Source: Gammaproteobacteria bacterium UBA4475 (GTDB lineage: Bacteria; Pseudomonadota; Gammaproteobacteria; Pseudomonadales; Azotimanducaceae). From it: DNA of 10,280 nucleotides. Made by a program: the position numbers and the translations under genes. The notes beneath the pieces are model-generated. The model made no database searches and was not told the origin of the DNA. It saw only the letters and a list, made by a program, of their open reading frames with translations. The stretch's first letter is position 1; the number at the start of each line of letters is the position of its first letter. This document shows positions 1 to 7,082 of this stretch, one piece after another. The stretch spans positions 282-10,561 of the forward strand of contig DGOD01000219.1 of NCBI GenBank assembly GCA_002389265.1, in the 5' to 3' direction.

Positions 1-470
1 GTGCCTGGCTGGTTTGACTCCCACTGCTGAATCCAATCTGGCCGATATACCAAGTACTGATCAAACAAGTCAGCGATCTGGGCGGCGAGTTGGAAACGTC
101 GAAGCTGCGGGTCACCATCGCCGTTCAGATAATGCTTGATAGGGGCAAATACGGCGTCGTCCTGGGCCTCGAGCAGTTGCATTACATGCCAGGTGAGCTG
201 CTCTCGCTGAAAGTAGCTGCGGGCCTCAAGCCCTTCGCTGGGTAACAGCCATTGATACAGTTGCCAAATAAAATCTGCCGGTAACCGACAGTCAATATTG
301 GCCGCAATACCAGCTCGCTCAGCGGTCTGAAACTTCAACCATTGGCCGATACCGTAGCTCTGAACTAACACCACCGCGGGCTCGAAGGGGTCTGCAACCT
401 GGTCGCGGGTGCGGGCACAAAATACATCGACCAGGGTGGTCATACTGTTTGACTGCAAGAGCTGCAACAT
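1..470 (-). CDS. recC: RecBCD exonuclease V gamma subunit RecC, N-terminal part (cut by window edge)
   Basis: RecC is the subunit of the RecBCD helicase-nuclease that recognises Chi and splits the strands during double-strand break repair in the cytoplasm. Only about 156 N-terminal residues of the roughly 1100-residue family are present; the gene leaves the window at position 1. The translation keeps landmark RecC segments: an N-terminal LLQSNS resembling the E. coli start, then DPFEPAVVLVQSYGIGQWL, GIAANIDCRLPADFIWQLYQ, and LFDQYLVYRPDWIQQWE near the cut. I chose the ATG at 468-470 because it aligns with the E. coli RecC start. In-frame ATGs also exist further upstream (for example ending at 539) and at 441. 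The Shine-Dalgarno is weak (GAGAATAAG). It is transcribed divergently from the next gene. recB and recD are expected beyond the left edge, which cannot be seen here. Confidence 0.92.
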   Translation of the reverse strand, partial: MLQLLQSNSMTTLVDVFCARTRDQVADPFEPAVVLVQSYGIGQWLKFQTAERAGIAANIDCRLPADFIWQLYQWLLPSEGLEARSYFQREQLTWHVMQLLEAQDDAVFAPIKHYLNGDGDPQLRRFQLAAQIADLFDQYLVYRPDWIQQWESNQPG

Positions 471-719
471 GAATAGCTTATTCTCAGAGGGTCCGATGAT
501 TGTACGAGAAAAGCCCCGTCGACGCATGACATATGACATGATTGGTGGTGAACCAACAGGAGCGCTAGCATAGTAAAAGATAATCTGTATTCTAGGTAAA
601 TAAGAACAAGCCGTCCGTTGATTGTTTGGTAAAGATAACAGTCAGGCTCAAGTTGGTATTTCAATAAATGTTAATCACGGTTAGTTAATAGTCGTTAACA
701 ATAAAAAAGAGGTCAAAGA
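471..719. other. Divergent AT-rich intergenic region, recC / DUF1295 gene
   Basis: About 250 bp separate the two divergently transcribed genes, so promoters for both must lie here. I looked for paired -35/-10 boxes on both strands and found only weak combinations. The plus-strand gene has a good ribosome-binding site, GAGGT at 709-713, six bases before its ATG. I see no LexA-type operator, hairpin terminator or repeat. Confidence 0.4.
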
Positions 720-1595
720 ATGAAGCCAGTTACAATTCAATCTGTCGTCGGCATTTTGGTAGCGCTACTCGTCGGTGGTTTTATCGCCTTTGCCGGTAGT
801 CACGATAGCGTCACGCTGGCCGGTGTACCGGTGTTTGCACTTTGTGCCGTGATCGCCTTTGCGGTTCAATGGGTGGTGTTTATCCCATCCTACCTGTTCC
901 AAACGGAACATTTTTACGACCTGACCGGTGGGATCACTTACCTGTCATTGGTTGCCCTAGTCGTCATCGCAAACCCTTATCTAGACTGGCGCGGCGGTCT
1001 GATCGCCTTGATGGTGGGGATTTGGGCGATTCGACTGTCAACATTTTTGTTTGCGCGGGTCCGCGCCGATGGCTTTGACCGGCGGTTTACGCGCATGAAG
1101 ACGTTACCCATGCAGTTTCTGATGACCTGGACACTGCAAGGCTTGTGGGTGTTTGTGACGTTTTCTGCCGGTTTGGCGGCGATGACCTCTATCGCTCAGG
1201 CGCCACTGGGCATCTTTGCCTTGGTGGGTACCAGTCTTTGGTTGGTGGGGTTTGTTATTGAAGTGGTCGCCGATGCCCAGAAGCGCCAGTTTCGCCGCAA
1301 CCCCGAGGCGGGCGGGCGCTTTATTACCACCGGCCTGTGGGCCTGGTCGCGCCACCCCAATTACTTCGGCGAGATTATACTGTGGGTCGGTATCGCCTTG
1401 GTGGCCTTGCCAGCCCTGTCAGGCTGGCAGCTGGCGACGCTAATATCGCCGATATTTGTCTTCGTTCTGCTCAACTATGTGAGCGGCGTGCGCATGCTAG
1501 AGGCCAGCGCTGATAAGCGCTGGGGCAGTGATCCTGAGTACCAGGCTTACAAGACGCGAACCTCAGTGCTGATTCCCCTGCCGCCACGGATGTGA
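720..1595 (+). CDS. DUF1295 membrane protein, steroid 5-alpha-reductase / ICMT-like fold
   Basis: This 291-residue polytopic inner-membrane protein belongs to the DUF1295 family, related to the C-terminal domain of steroid 5-alpha-reductases and to isoprenylcysteine methyltransferases. Family hallmarks are QTEHFYDLTGGITYLSL (residues 61-77) and the C-terminal signature GLWAWSRHPNYFGE (205-218), which in related enzymes helps bind the cofactor. RVRADGFDRRF (113-123) and ADKRWGSDPEYQAYK (264-278) are also typical. About seven hydrophobic segments are visible, the first at residues 8-26. The start is supported by GAGGT at 709-713. Reduction or modification of a lipid substrate is likely from the family, but no substrate can be read from the sequence. 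The next gene begins 60 bases downstream on the same strand, so the two may be co-transcribed. Confidence 0.9.
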   Translation: MKPVTIQSVVGILVALLVGGFIAFAGSHDSVTLAGVPVFALCAVIAFAVQWVVFIPSYLFQTEHFYDLTGGITYLSLVALVVIANPYLDWRGGLIALMVGIWAIRLSTFLFARVRADGFDRRFTRMKTLPMQFLMTWTLQGLWVFVTFSAGLAAMTSIAQAPLGIFALVGTSLWLVGFVIEVVADAQKRQFRRNPEAGGRFITTGLWAWSRHPNYFGEIILWVGIALVALPALSGWQLATLISPIFVFVLLNYVSGVRMLEASADKRWGSDPEYQAYKTRTSVLIPLPPRM

Positions 1596-1655
1596 TATCA
1601 AGAGGGTGTTTTTTGAACATCCCGTGAGTCGGCCAGTGAACCGCAGAGCCTGTCT

Positions 1656-2837
1656 ATGTATAAAACCCTGAGTGTCATGACGCTGGCGCAGATCTTTGCC
1701 CAGTGTGGAGCCCCGATTGTCGTGCTGCTGGGCGGCATTGTTGGCGCGCATTTGGCCACCGACCCCGGCCTCGCCACGCTGCCCATCGCGTTTATGATCG
1801 TCGGTGTCGCTGTCTCTGCTATTCCGGCAGCCTTGCTGATGAGTCGATTCGGCCGCAAACGCTGCTTTCTGGCATCGGCGGTGTCGGCCACCGGGGCTGG
1901 GTTACTGGCGGCCTATGCCATTTCGATCGAGGCCTTCTGGTTGTTCTGCGCCGCCACCTTTCTGATCGGCAGCAACAACGCGTTTATCCAACAATACCGG
2001 TTTGCCGTCGCAGAGACGGTGCCTGCAGAGAAATTAGGCCGCTCCTTGTCTATTCTCATGTTGGCCGGCGTAGCGGCGGCGTGGCTAGGGCCTTGGGTAG
2101 CCGAGCGGTTACACAATTGGTCTGATTGGGGTGAGTTCAGCGGCTCCTTTATGGGCTTGAGCCTGCTTATGAGCATCAGCGTGTTGGTCCTGGCATTTTA
2201 CGAAAATATACCCTTGGAAGTTAAAGTCATCGATGCACCGCAGCGCCCGCTACCCAGAATTCTGGCCCAGCCAACCTTCCTGCTGGCCGCCAGTGCGGGT
2301 GCGGTGGCTTACGCGATGATGAGTCTGATTATGACTGCCACGCCGGTGAGCATGCACCAGATCGACCATTTCAATCTCAGTGACACCACCTGGGTGATCC
2401 AAAGTCATGTCATGGCGATGTTCCTGCCTTCACTGTTCAGTGGGCTGCTGATCGATCGTGTCGGGCCGACGCGCGTCATCTTGCTGGGGCTGGTGCTGAT
2501 GGTCGCCTGTTTGTGTGTGGCGTATGTTGATCGCCATTTGCTGCACTATTGGATATCGTTAGTACTACTTGGCATTGGCTGGAACTTGCTGTTCTTGGGC
2601 GGCACGACCCTGCTAACCAGCACCTATCAGCCGGCAGAGCGGTTTAAGGTGCAGGCGCTCAATGACTTTCTGATCTTTTCGCTGCAGGCCATGGCCGCGC
2701 TGGGTTCAGGCTATATTCTATTGTCCTATGGTTGGCACGCGTTGCTGTACGTTTGCGTGCCGTTGTTACTCGCCATGGTAGTGATTCTTTGGCAGACCCG
2801 CGGCCAGTCGGCGGCTATCGCGCCAAGGGCAGTATAA
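1656..2837 (+). CDS. Major facilitator superfamily (MFS) transporter
   Basis: A 393-residue secondary transporter of the inner membrane with about twelve hydrophobic helices, the usual MFS length. The loop between helices 2 and 3 carries a recognisable motif A (LLMSRFGRKRCFLAS, near residues 60-74). A matching, weaker repeat, GLLIDRVGPTRVILLG, lies in the second half, as expected for two six-helix bundles. A conserved-looking stretch, NNAFIQQYRFAVAETVP, follows helix 4. The substrate cannot be deduced. The ATG at 1656 is the only standard start codon after the in-frame stop at 1614-1616; its Shine-Dalgarno is poor (GCAGAG). It lies between the DUF1295 gene and a CoA-transferase gene on the same strand, so uptake or export of a metabolite handled by these neighbours is possible but unproven. 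Confidence 0.92.
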   Translation: MYKTLSVMTLAQIFAQCGAPIVVLLGGIVGAHLATDPGLATLPIAFMIVGVAVSAIPAALLMSRFGRKRCFLASAVSATGAGLLAAYAISIEAFWLFCAATFLIGSNNAFIQQYRFAVAETVPAEKLGRSLSILMLAGVAAAWLGPWVAERLHNWSDWGEFSGSFMGLSLLMSISVLVLAFYENIPLEVKVIDAPQRPLPRILAQPTFLLAASAGAVAYAMMSLIMTATPVSMHQIDHFNLSDTTWVIQSHVMAMFLPSLFSGLLIDRVGPTRVILLGLVLMVACLCVAYVDRHLLHYWISLVLLGIGWNLLFLGGTTLLTSTYQPAERFKVQALNDFLIFSLQAMAALGSGYILLSYGWHALLYVCVPLLLAMVVILWQTRGQSAAIAPRAV

Positions 2838-2919
2838 CTGTTGCGGCGCTGGCAGGTAGGGATGAACTTGATTCTCTGTTGGCGGGCCAGGCTGCAGATT
2901 CAACGAACGATTTCCATAA

Positions 2920-2956
2920 CGATTGCTAGAGCGATTGCTAGAGCGAGTGCTTAGAG
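2920..2956. repeat. Three-copy 12-bp tandem repeat in the leader of the CoA-transferase gene
   Basis: CGATTGCTAGAG occurs twice without a mismatch (2920-2931, 2932-2943), followed by a degenerate third copy, CGAGTGCTTAGAG (2944-2956). It lies in the 150-bp gap between the transporter and the CoA-transferase, ending about 16 bases before the ribosome-binding site. The copy number looks prone to slippage. Whether it is regulatory is unknown. Confidence 0.8.
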
Positions 2957-2971
2957 CAAGAGCCAAAACCC

Positions 2972-2978
2972 AAGGAGG
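2972..2978 (+). promoter_or_regulatory. Strong Shine-Dalgarno of the CoA-transferase gene
   Basis: AAGGAGG sits nine bases before the ATG at 2988. It is the strongest ribosome-binding site in the window and fixes this start. Confidence 0.85.
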
Positions 2979-2987
2979 AGCCGCAGT

Positions 2988-4199
2988 ATGAGTGAAGGGT
3001 TTTTATTTGCCGGACTCAAGGTCCTGGATGTCGGTAGCTGGATTGCCGGTCCGGTGGCAGCAACGATGCTCGCTGACTTTGGCGCCGATGTCATCAAAAT
3101 TGAGATGCCCGGTGTGGGTGATCAGTATCGGCAGTTGTCGGCGGCGGCGAACACCCCCGTGGCTGACAGTAACTATATGTGGCAGATGGACGGCAGAAAC
3201 AAGCGTAGCCTGGCACTCAACTTAAAGACTGAGGCGGGCATGACCATCCTGCATCAGTTAATTGCCGAGTGCGATATCTACATTACCAATCATCCGCTTC
3301 CCATGCGGCGTGCCTTACAACTGAATTACGAGGACCTCAAGCCGCTGAATCCTTCAATGATTTATGCCTCGCTGACGGCCTATGGTGAGACCGGCCCCGA
3401 CAAGGATATGGAGGGTTTTGACTTGGTGGCTTACTGGGCTCGAACTGGTCTGATGGACCTGGTGCGTGCTCCCGGTGCGGCGCCCACCCAAGCACTGCCG
3501 GGTATGGGTGATCACCCGTCGGCAGTGTCTCTGTATGCCGGTATTGTCACGGCCTTGTTGAAGCGGGAACGCTCCGGCGAAGGCAGCATGGTCCACACGT
3601 CGCTGCTAGCCAACGGTCTATGGTCTATGGCTTGCATTGCCCAAGGCGGGTTCGCCGGCGGCTCGTTCGACAGTTATCGCGCGCTGAAGGCGACTCACCT
3701 GTTTGCCACCACCCTGTATCGCACCCTGGACGATCGCTGGTTGCAGTTCACCATGGTGCGCGCGCCGGAAGATGTGGTGCGTTTATTTGAGACCATTGGC
3801 TTGGCTGACATCATTCGCGAGGAGCGCTTTACGACGCCGGAAGGCCGGTTTGAGCATGGCGAAGAGCTGGCGCGACTGGTGCAGGATGTTTTGAGCCTGC
3901 ACGACTCTGAGTATTGGCTGGCGCGGTTTGCGGCCGCGGGTATCAACGCCAACCGGGTGGGTGTAATAGAGGAAACCCTGAACGATGAGATGCTGAAACT
4001 CAATGGCATGGTGGTTGCGCCCGAAGATGACGACATGGGTCTGCCCTGGGTGATCAATCATCCCGTCAAGATCGACCAGATCAAGCAGGTGGGTCCCAAA
4101 CGGGCCCCAGATATTGGCGAGCATTCGGCGCAGATTCTCGAATCATTAGGCTATGACAGCGCCCAGATTAACGTGTTGCGCGATTCCGGGGTGATTTAG
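2988..4199 (+). CDS. Class III CoA-transferase, CaiB/BaiF family
   Basis: A 403-residue cytoplasmic enzyme that moves coenzyme A between carboxylic acids through an aspartyl-CoA intermediate. The N-terminal family signature is LKVLDVGSWIAGPVAATMLA followed by DFGADVIKIE (residues 10-39). GRNKRSLALNLKT (69-81) and ASLTAYGETGP (127-137) are also typical. Asp175, in LPGMGDHPSAV, matches the catalytic aspartate of formyl-CoA transferase. Length is normal for the family and the gene appears intact. The substrate is not visible; family members act on carnitine, oxalate, bile acids, racemised branched acyl-CoAs and others. The gene ends 17 bases before the convergent stress-protein gene, with no clear intrinsic terminator between them. 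Confidence 0.95.
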   Translation: MSEGFLFAGLKVLDVGSWIAGPVAATMLADFGADVIKIEMPGVGDQYRQLSAAANTPVADSNYMWQMDGRNKRSLALNLKTEAGMTILHQLIAECDIYITNHPLPMRRALQLNYEDLKPLNPSMIYASLTAYGETGPDKDMEGFDLVAYWARTGLMDLVRAPGAAPTQALPGMGDHPSAVSLYAGIVTALLKRERSGEGSMVHTSLLANGLWSMACIAQGGFAGGSFDSYRALKATHLFATTLYRTLDDRWLQFTMVRAPEDVVRLFETIGLADIIREERFTTPEGRFEHGEELARLVQDVLSLHDSEYWLARFAAAGINANRVGVIEETLNDEMLKLNGMVVAPEDDDMGLPWVINHPVKIDQIKQVGPKRAPDIGEHSAQILESLGYDSAQINVLRDSGVI

Positions 4200-4216
4200 C
4201 ACCGGTTTACTGCGGC

Positions 4217-5164
4217 TCAAGCCTGGACCTTGGGCTTGGGTTCGAGTTCGAGTGGGGGCTCGGGTTGGGCGGCGACCACCACGAGAACATCACAGCGCAC
4301 CTGCTGGAGTATCTGCTCAGCCGTATTGCTCAGCAGTATCATCTTTGGCCCGGTGCTCTGCGCCGTGCCCACAACCAGTACCTGAGCATCCAGCGCGTGA
4401 CATAAGCCCGTGATGACGTTAGCCGGTTCGCCTTCGCGGGAATGTGCGTGCGCGCCAGTGATCTTGAGGCGGGCGGTCAGCGCCTCAATATTCTGGTCAG
4501 TTTGTTTTTGCACATTGTCGCGAACCTTGTTGAAATCAATGGCCACACTGATGGGGCCCAGCCACCGCTCGACACTGGGAAAGGCCGACGCGACATGCAG
4601 CTGGCCCCTTAATATTGCCGTTAATTGCTGTGCATTGTTCAATATTGAATCGCAGAGCGCCGATGGCTCGTCGTGGCTGGCGTCTACAGCGGCAATGATA
4701 TTCGGCCGTTGGGTCCAGTTGATGGGTGTGACTAACATTACCGGGCAGGTGCTGTGGCGCAACAGGTGCCAGTCGCTGGGTGTGCGAATAAACCCAAGGG
4801 TTGAGCTCGCCATGGATTTGATAATCAGATCGGCATCGATTTGTTCAGCGATGGCGAGAATCACTGGCCAATCCCGTGTTTGCCAGACGACTGAGCAAGA
4901 CATGCTCACGGTCTTGGGCGCGTCGGCCTGCCACGCGGCGATCATCTCCAAGACCTCGTCCTCGGCGTCGCGCAAGACCGCGCTCTTGAGTGCCTCGCGG
5001 GTCTCCACTTCGTGTAGGGTTAAGTCGGCAAAGGTCTCATGCACCACTCGCACCACATGCAGCGCGGCGTCGAGGCTGACGGCGATGCGCGCGGCCTTGG
5101 CCAGGGTGATCTCGCCGTCGTCGGTGCTGTGAATGGCCACCAGCAATTGATTAGAGATTGGCAT
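4217..5164 (-). CDS. uspE: Tandem-domain universal stress protein, UspE-like
   Basis: A 315-residue cytoplasmic protein with two UspA-type domains (about residues 1-147 and 153-298), the same length and plan as E. coli UspE. The domains open with LLVAIHSTDDGE and NIIAAVDASHDEPSA. The second keeps a nucleotide-binding-type glycine-rich stretch: VLVVGTAQSTG, then LLSNTAEQILQQVRCDVLVV. The first has the diverged form ADLIIKSMASSTLGF with HLLRHSTCPVMLVT, as in UspE proteins. The C-terminus ends in an odd Pro/Glu-rich tail (PEPPLELEPKPK). These proteins support survival under starvation, respiratory or oxidative stress; the biochemical role is poorly defined. The start has a GAGG about ten bases upstream. 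An FNR/Anr-like site at 5231-5246 is well placed to activate it when oxygen is low. Confidence 0.93.
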   Translation of the reverse strand: MPISNQLLVAIHSTDDGEITLAKAARIAVSLDAALHVVRVVHETFADLTLHEVETREALKSAVLRDAEDEVLEMIAAWQADAPKTVSMSCSVVWQTRDWPVILAIAEQIDADLIIKSMASSTLGFIRTPSDWHLLRHSTCPVMLVTPINWTQRPNIIAAVDASHDEPSALCDSILNNAQQLTAILRGQLHVASAFPSVERWLGPISVAIDFNKVRDNVQKQTDQNIEALTARLKITGAHAHSREGEPANVITGLCHALDAQVLVVGTAQSTGPKMILLSNTAEQILQQVRCDVLVVVAAQPEPPLELEPKPKVQA

Positions 5165-5203
5165 AAGTTGAGCCTCGCCCTCGTTATAGGGGCCAAAACC
5201 ATT

Positions 5204-5246
5204 AATCTAACGGTTTCGCGGTTCGGCACCCTTGACCCGAGTCAAG
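5204..5246 (-). promoter_or_regulatory. Candidate class II FNR/Anr-type promoter of the usp gene
   Basis: CTTGACCCGAGTCAAG (5231-5246) is a perfect 6-bp inverted repeat around four bases. It contains TTGAC-N4-GTCAA, close to the FNR/Anr consensus TTGAT-N4-ATCAA. Reading the minus strand, the hexamer TAGATT (5209 to 5204) is a 4/6 match to a -10 box. If that box sits at -12 to -7, the repeat is centred exactly at -41.5, the class II position for FNR-type activators. The start codon at 5164 would then have a leader of about 33 bases. Sequence and spacing are observed; regulation is inferred. Confidence 0.6.
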
Positions 5247-5276
5247 AGCGGCTGGCGAGGGCTTATGTTCATGCCC

Positions 5277-5307
5277 TTGCCAGATGCAGGGCTAAACGTG
5301 GCATACT
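5277..5307 (+). promoter_or_regulatory. Weak sigma-70-like promoter candidate for the nitronate monooxygenase gene
   Basis: TTGCCA (5277-5282, 5/6 to TTGACA) and CATACT (5302-5307, 4/6 to TATAAT) are separated by 19 bases, longer than ideal. It lies in the correct divergent region just before the 12-bp tandem repeat. This is the best pair I see but it is weak. Confidence 0.25.
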
Positions 5308-5341
5308 CATATTGAGCCCCATATTGAGCCCCATATTGAGG
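5308..5341. repeat. 12-bp tandem repeat upstream of the nitronate monooxygenase gene
   Basis: CATATTGAGCCC is repeated perfectly (5308-5319, 5320-5331) and followed by a partial third copy (5332-5341). The third copy runs directly into GCTCAAATTG, so ATTGAGGCTCAAAT forms a near-palindrome at its end. It lies between the predicted promoter and the start codon of the downstream gene. Confidence 0.8.
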
Positions 5342-5399
5342 CTCAAATTGATACCCAAAACGCAACAGCGACATGAATCCAACAACTCAGGCGATGACT

Positions 5400-6503
5400 A
5401 TGCGCACAGGCACTTTATCCACTCGAATATGTGAAGAGTATGGTATCAAATATCCCATATTCGGTTTTGCCCACAGTGTTGACGCGGTGATCGCCATCAC
5501 CAATGCCGGTGGGCTGGGGGTCTTCGGTGGTACTCGATCGACACCCGAGGAAATTGAGGAAGCCATGGTCAAGATTCGGCGCGCAGTCGGTAGCAAGCCT
5601 TTCGGCATTGACCTGGTCTTGCCGCCGGGTATGCCGCAAGTAGATAACCGGGCGGCCATAGAGGCCGAACTGCCTGCCGAACATCGCGAGTTTGTGCAGC
5701 AGATCTATACCAAATATGCCGTGCCGCCGGCTACGCGCCCGGGCATGCGTTCGCGGTTTGTGCGCTCCACCGAAATGGAAGATCGGCAGTTAGCCGCGAT
5801 TATGGCATCAGATGTTGATCTGTTTGCCTGTGGTATCGGCGCGCCACCCAGAGCCATCGATCAGGCGAAAGCGACGGGTAAAAAAACCTGTGCCTTGGTG
5901 GGCAGCCCCCATCATGTAGAGCGCGCGGTCAGAACGGGGATTGATTTGATTGTCGCCCAGGGGTACGACGCTGGTGCCCATACCGGTCCTATCGGCACCT
6001 TCTCCCTGGTGCCGCAAATTGTCGATGCCGCCGGCGATCTGCCGGTGCTGGCGGCTGGTGGCGTGGCCACGGGACGGCACATCGCCGCCTCTCTGGCGCT
6101 GGGTGCCGTGGGTGTCTGGATTGGCACCGCCTGGTTGACAACGCAGGAGCACCAAGATCACTTGTCGCCCCTTGAGCAGCAGAAGCTATTAGCCGCAACC
6201 GGTGCTGATACAGTGATTTCGCGGGCCGACAGCGGCAAAACCCTGCGCCAGATTCGCTCCGCGTGGAGCCAGGAGTGGGACAACGACAAGGCGCCGCGCC
6301 CATTGAAGATGCCGTTACAGGATATTCTGGTGGGTGATCTTTTGGGCGCCATTGATGAGCATGGCATTGAAGCGCTGGTGCACAGTCCGGCGGGGCAGGG
6401 CATTGGTTGGTTTAATCAGATCACCAGCGTCAAGGCGGTGGTTGACCAGCTCGTCACCGAGACCGAGCAAGCCTTGAGTGCCATGGGCATTCCCCGCGCC
6501 TAG
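5400..6503 (+). CDS. Nitronate monooxygenase / 2-nitropropane dioxygenase family FMN enzyme
   Basis: A TIM-barrel FMN oxidoreductase family that includes nitronate monooxygenases and enoyl-reductase-like enzymes, cytoplasmic. Seen from the longest reading (376 residues from the ATG at 5373), the N-terminus has YGIKYPIFGFAH and TNAGGLGVFGG. The central GYDAGAHTGPIGTFSLVPQI (residues 198-217) holds a histidine (His203) at the position usual for the catalytic base. The phosphate-binding segment is LPVLAAGGVATGRHIAAS followed by LALGAVGVWIGTAWL. I prefer the ATG at 5400, because the family sequence begins there and a weak AGGCG precedes it; 5373 and 5394 are in-frame alternatives. The exact substrate is unclear: many members in catabolic clusters do not act on nitronates. 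It is divergent from the usp gene. Confidence 0.88.
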   Translation: MRTGTLSTRICEEYGIKYPIFGFAHSVDAVIAITNAGGLGVFGGTRSTPEEIEEAMVKIRRAVGSKPFGIDLVLPPGMPQVDNRAAIEAELPAEHREFVQQIYTKYAVPPATRPGMRSRFVRSTEMEDRQLAAIMASDVDLFACGIGAPPRAIDQAKATGKKTCALVGSPHHVERAVRTGIDLIVAQGYDAGAHTGPIGTFSLVPQIVDAAGDLPVLAAGGVATGRHIAASLALGAVGVWIGTAWLTTQEHQDHLSPLEQQKLLAATGADTVISRADSGKTLRQIRSAWSQEWDNDKAPRPLKMPLQDILVGDLLGAIDEHGIEALVHSPAGQGIGWFNQITSVKAVVDQLVTETEQALSAMGIPRA

Positions 6504-6567
6504 ATTGCAAGCGTCTTCGAAGCGCGCTAGGATATTGAGGATACTTCTGTTGTCATTGTTGAATACC

Positions 6568-6789
6568 ATGCCAAAACAACAAGCCACCTGCGCCATGTGC
6601 CAATTGATACGCACCTACCTGTTGATTGCGGTGCCGTTGATTGCGCTGTTCTGGTTTCAGCCAGAAATGAATCTGCTGAAGGGCATCAGCCTGACTAACT
6701 TGGCATCAGCTTTTTTCGGTGTCGCGTTCCTAGTAACGGTTGGCTGGAAGGCTTACCACGAATTTTGGAAAGACCGAGACCGTGGCTAA
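6568..6789 (+). CDS. Small two-helix membrane protein with CxxC, unknown function
   Basis: I do not recognise this 73-residue protein. It has a CAMC motif at residues 8-11, just before a first hydrophobic helix (about 13-31). A second helix follows (about 43-61), then a short charged tail, FWKDRDRG. It looks like a small inner-membrane protein with a possible thiol or metal pair near the N-terminus. The ATG at 6568 lacks a good Shine-Dalgarno. A TTG at 6550 in the same frame has GAGGAT (6537-6542) seven bases upstream and could be the true start, adding six residues. Its end overlaps the next gene by eight bases, which suggests translational coupling and a shared function. The gap after the preceding gene is about 65 bases. 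Confidence 0.6.
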   Translation: MPKQQATCAMCQLIRTYLLIAVPLIALFWFQPEMNLLKGISLTNLASAFFGVAFLVTVGWKAYHEFWKDRDRG

Positions 6790-7045
6790 GCAAGGTCCTG
6801 ATTGTTGGCGCTGCCAGCACTTCTTTATCACCTGGGACAGTCGTCATCCATACGGCTGCCATGATATGGGTTTCAAATCGAAGATACTGCCGGCGATGGA
6901 AGTCTTTACTGTGAACGGTACCCATTGCCTGTCATTTAAGCCTAAACCGACGGATCCAGCGGCTAAAAACACGACTGCCAGCGGTCACCGCCGGGTTAGC
7001 AAGGCGAACAAGCATCTCGGTCAACATATCAATATCAAGGGCTAG
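6782..7045 (+). CDS. Small four-cysteine (probable metal-binding) protein
   Basis: An 87-residue soluble protein starting with GTG at 6782, inside the end of the preceding gene (eight-base overlap). Its core is CWRCQHFFITWDSRHPYGC followed by HDMGFKSKILP and a later CLSFKPK. This resembles a short conserved bacterial family with the pattern C-x2-C, TWD..xPxGC, GFKSK and GxxCLxFxPK, sometimes labelled uracil-DNA glycosylase on weak grounds. Cysteines at 8, 11, 26 and 49 could bind one zinc or an Fe-S cluster. The last 30 or so residues are basic and probably disordered. Function is unknown. A longer in-frame ATG at 6740 exists, but it would overlap the upstream gene by 50 bases and adds no family-like sequence, so I favour GTG. 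Confidence 0.75.
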   Translation: MAKQGPDCWRCQHFFITWDSRHPYGCHDMGFKSKILPAMEVFTVNGTHCLSFKPKPTDPAAKNTTASGHRRVSKANKHLGQHINIKG

Positions 7046-7082
7046 CACCTAAGTTGGCCATAAGCCGTTAAGGCGTCTAGCC
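7040..7082. repeat. Imperfect inverted repeat spanning the stop codons of two convergent genes
   Basis: GGCTAG (7040-7045) and CTAGCC (7077-7082) form the outer arms. The inner part, starting CACCTAAG and ending TTAAGGCG, pairs imperfectly around GGCCATAAGCC. The stop codon of the four-cysteine gene (7043-7045) lies in one arm and the stop of the lipoprotein gene (7079-7077) in the other. It could be a bidirectional terminator, but neither side has a clear T-run. Its sequence is related to 7634-7660 on the other side of the lipoprotein gene. Confidence 0.6.

Noticed and set aside
1604..1623. Hairpin-like GGGTGTT...AACATCCC after the DUF1295 gene as a terminator
   Set aside because: The stem has a bulge, the T-run is in the loop instead of after the stem, and the next gene follows within 60 bases on the same strand.
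2732..2746. Sigma-54-like TTGGCACGCGTTGCT
   Set aside because: The GG and GC elements are two bases too close, and it lies inside the transporter coding sequence.
2732..2929. A possible small ORF overlapping the end of the transporter and the following gap
   Set aside because: It is mostly the transporter read in another frame, has no ribosome-binding site and no family-like sequence.
4218..4238. CAAGCC...GGCTTG inverted repeat near the end of the usp gene as a bidirectional terminator
   Set aside because: It lies within the usp coding sequence, the loop is nine bases and no T-run follows on either strand.
6508..6526. GCGTCTTCGAAGCGC as a terminator after the nitronate monooxygenase gene
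   Set aside because: The stem is short with a bulge and lacks a T-run.
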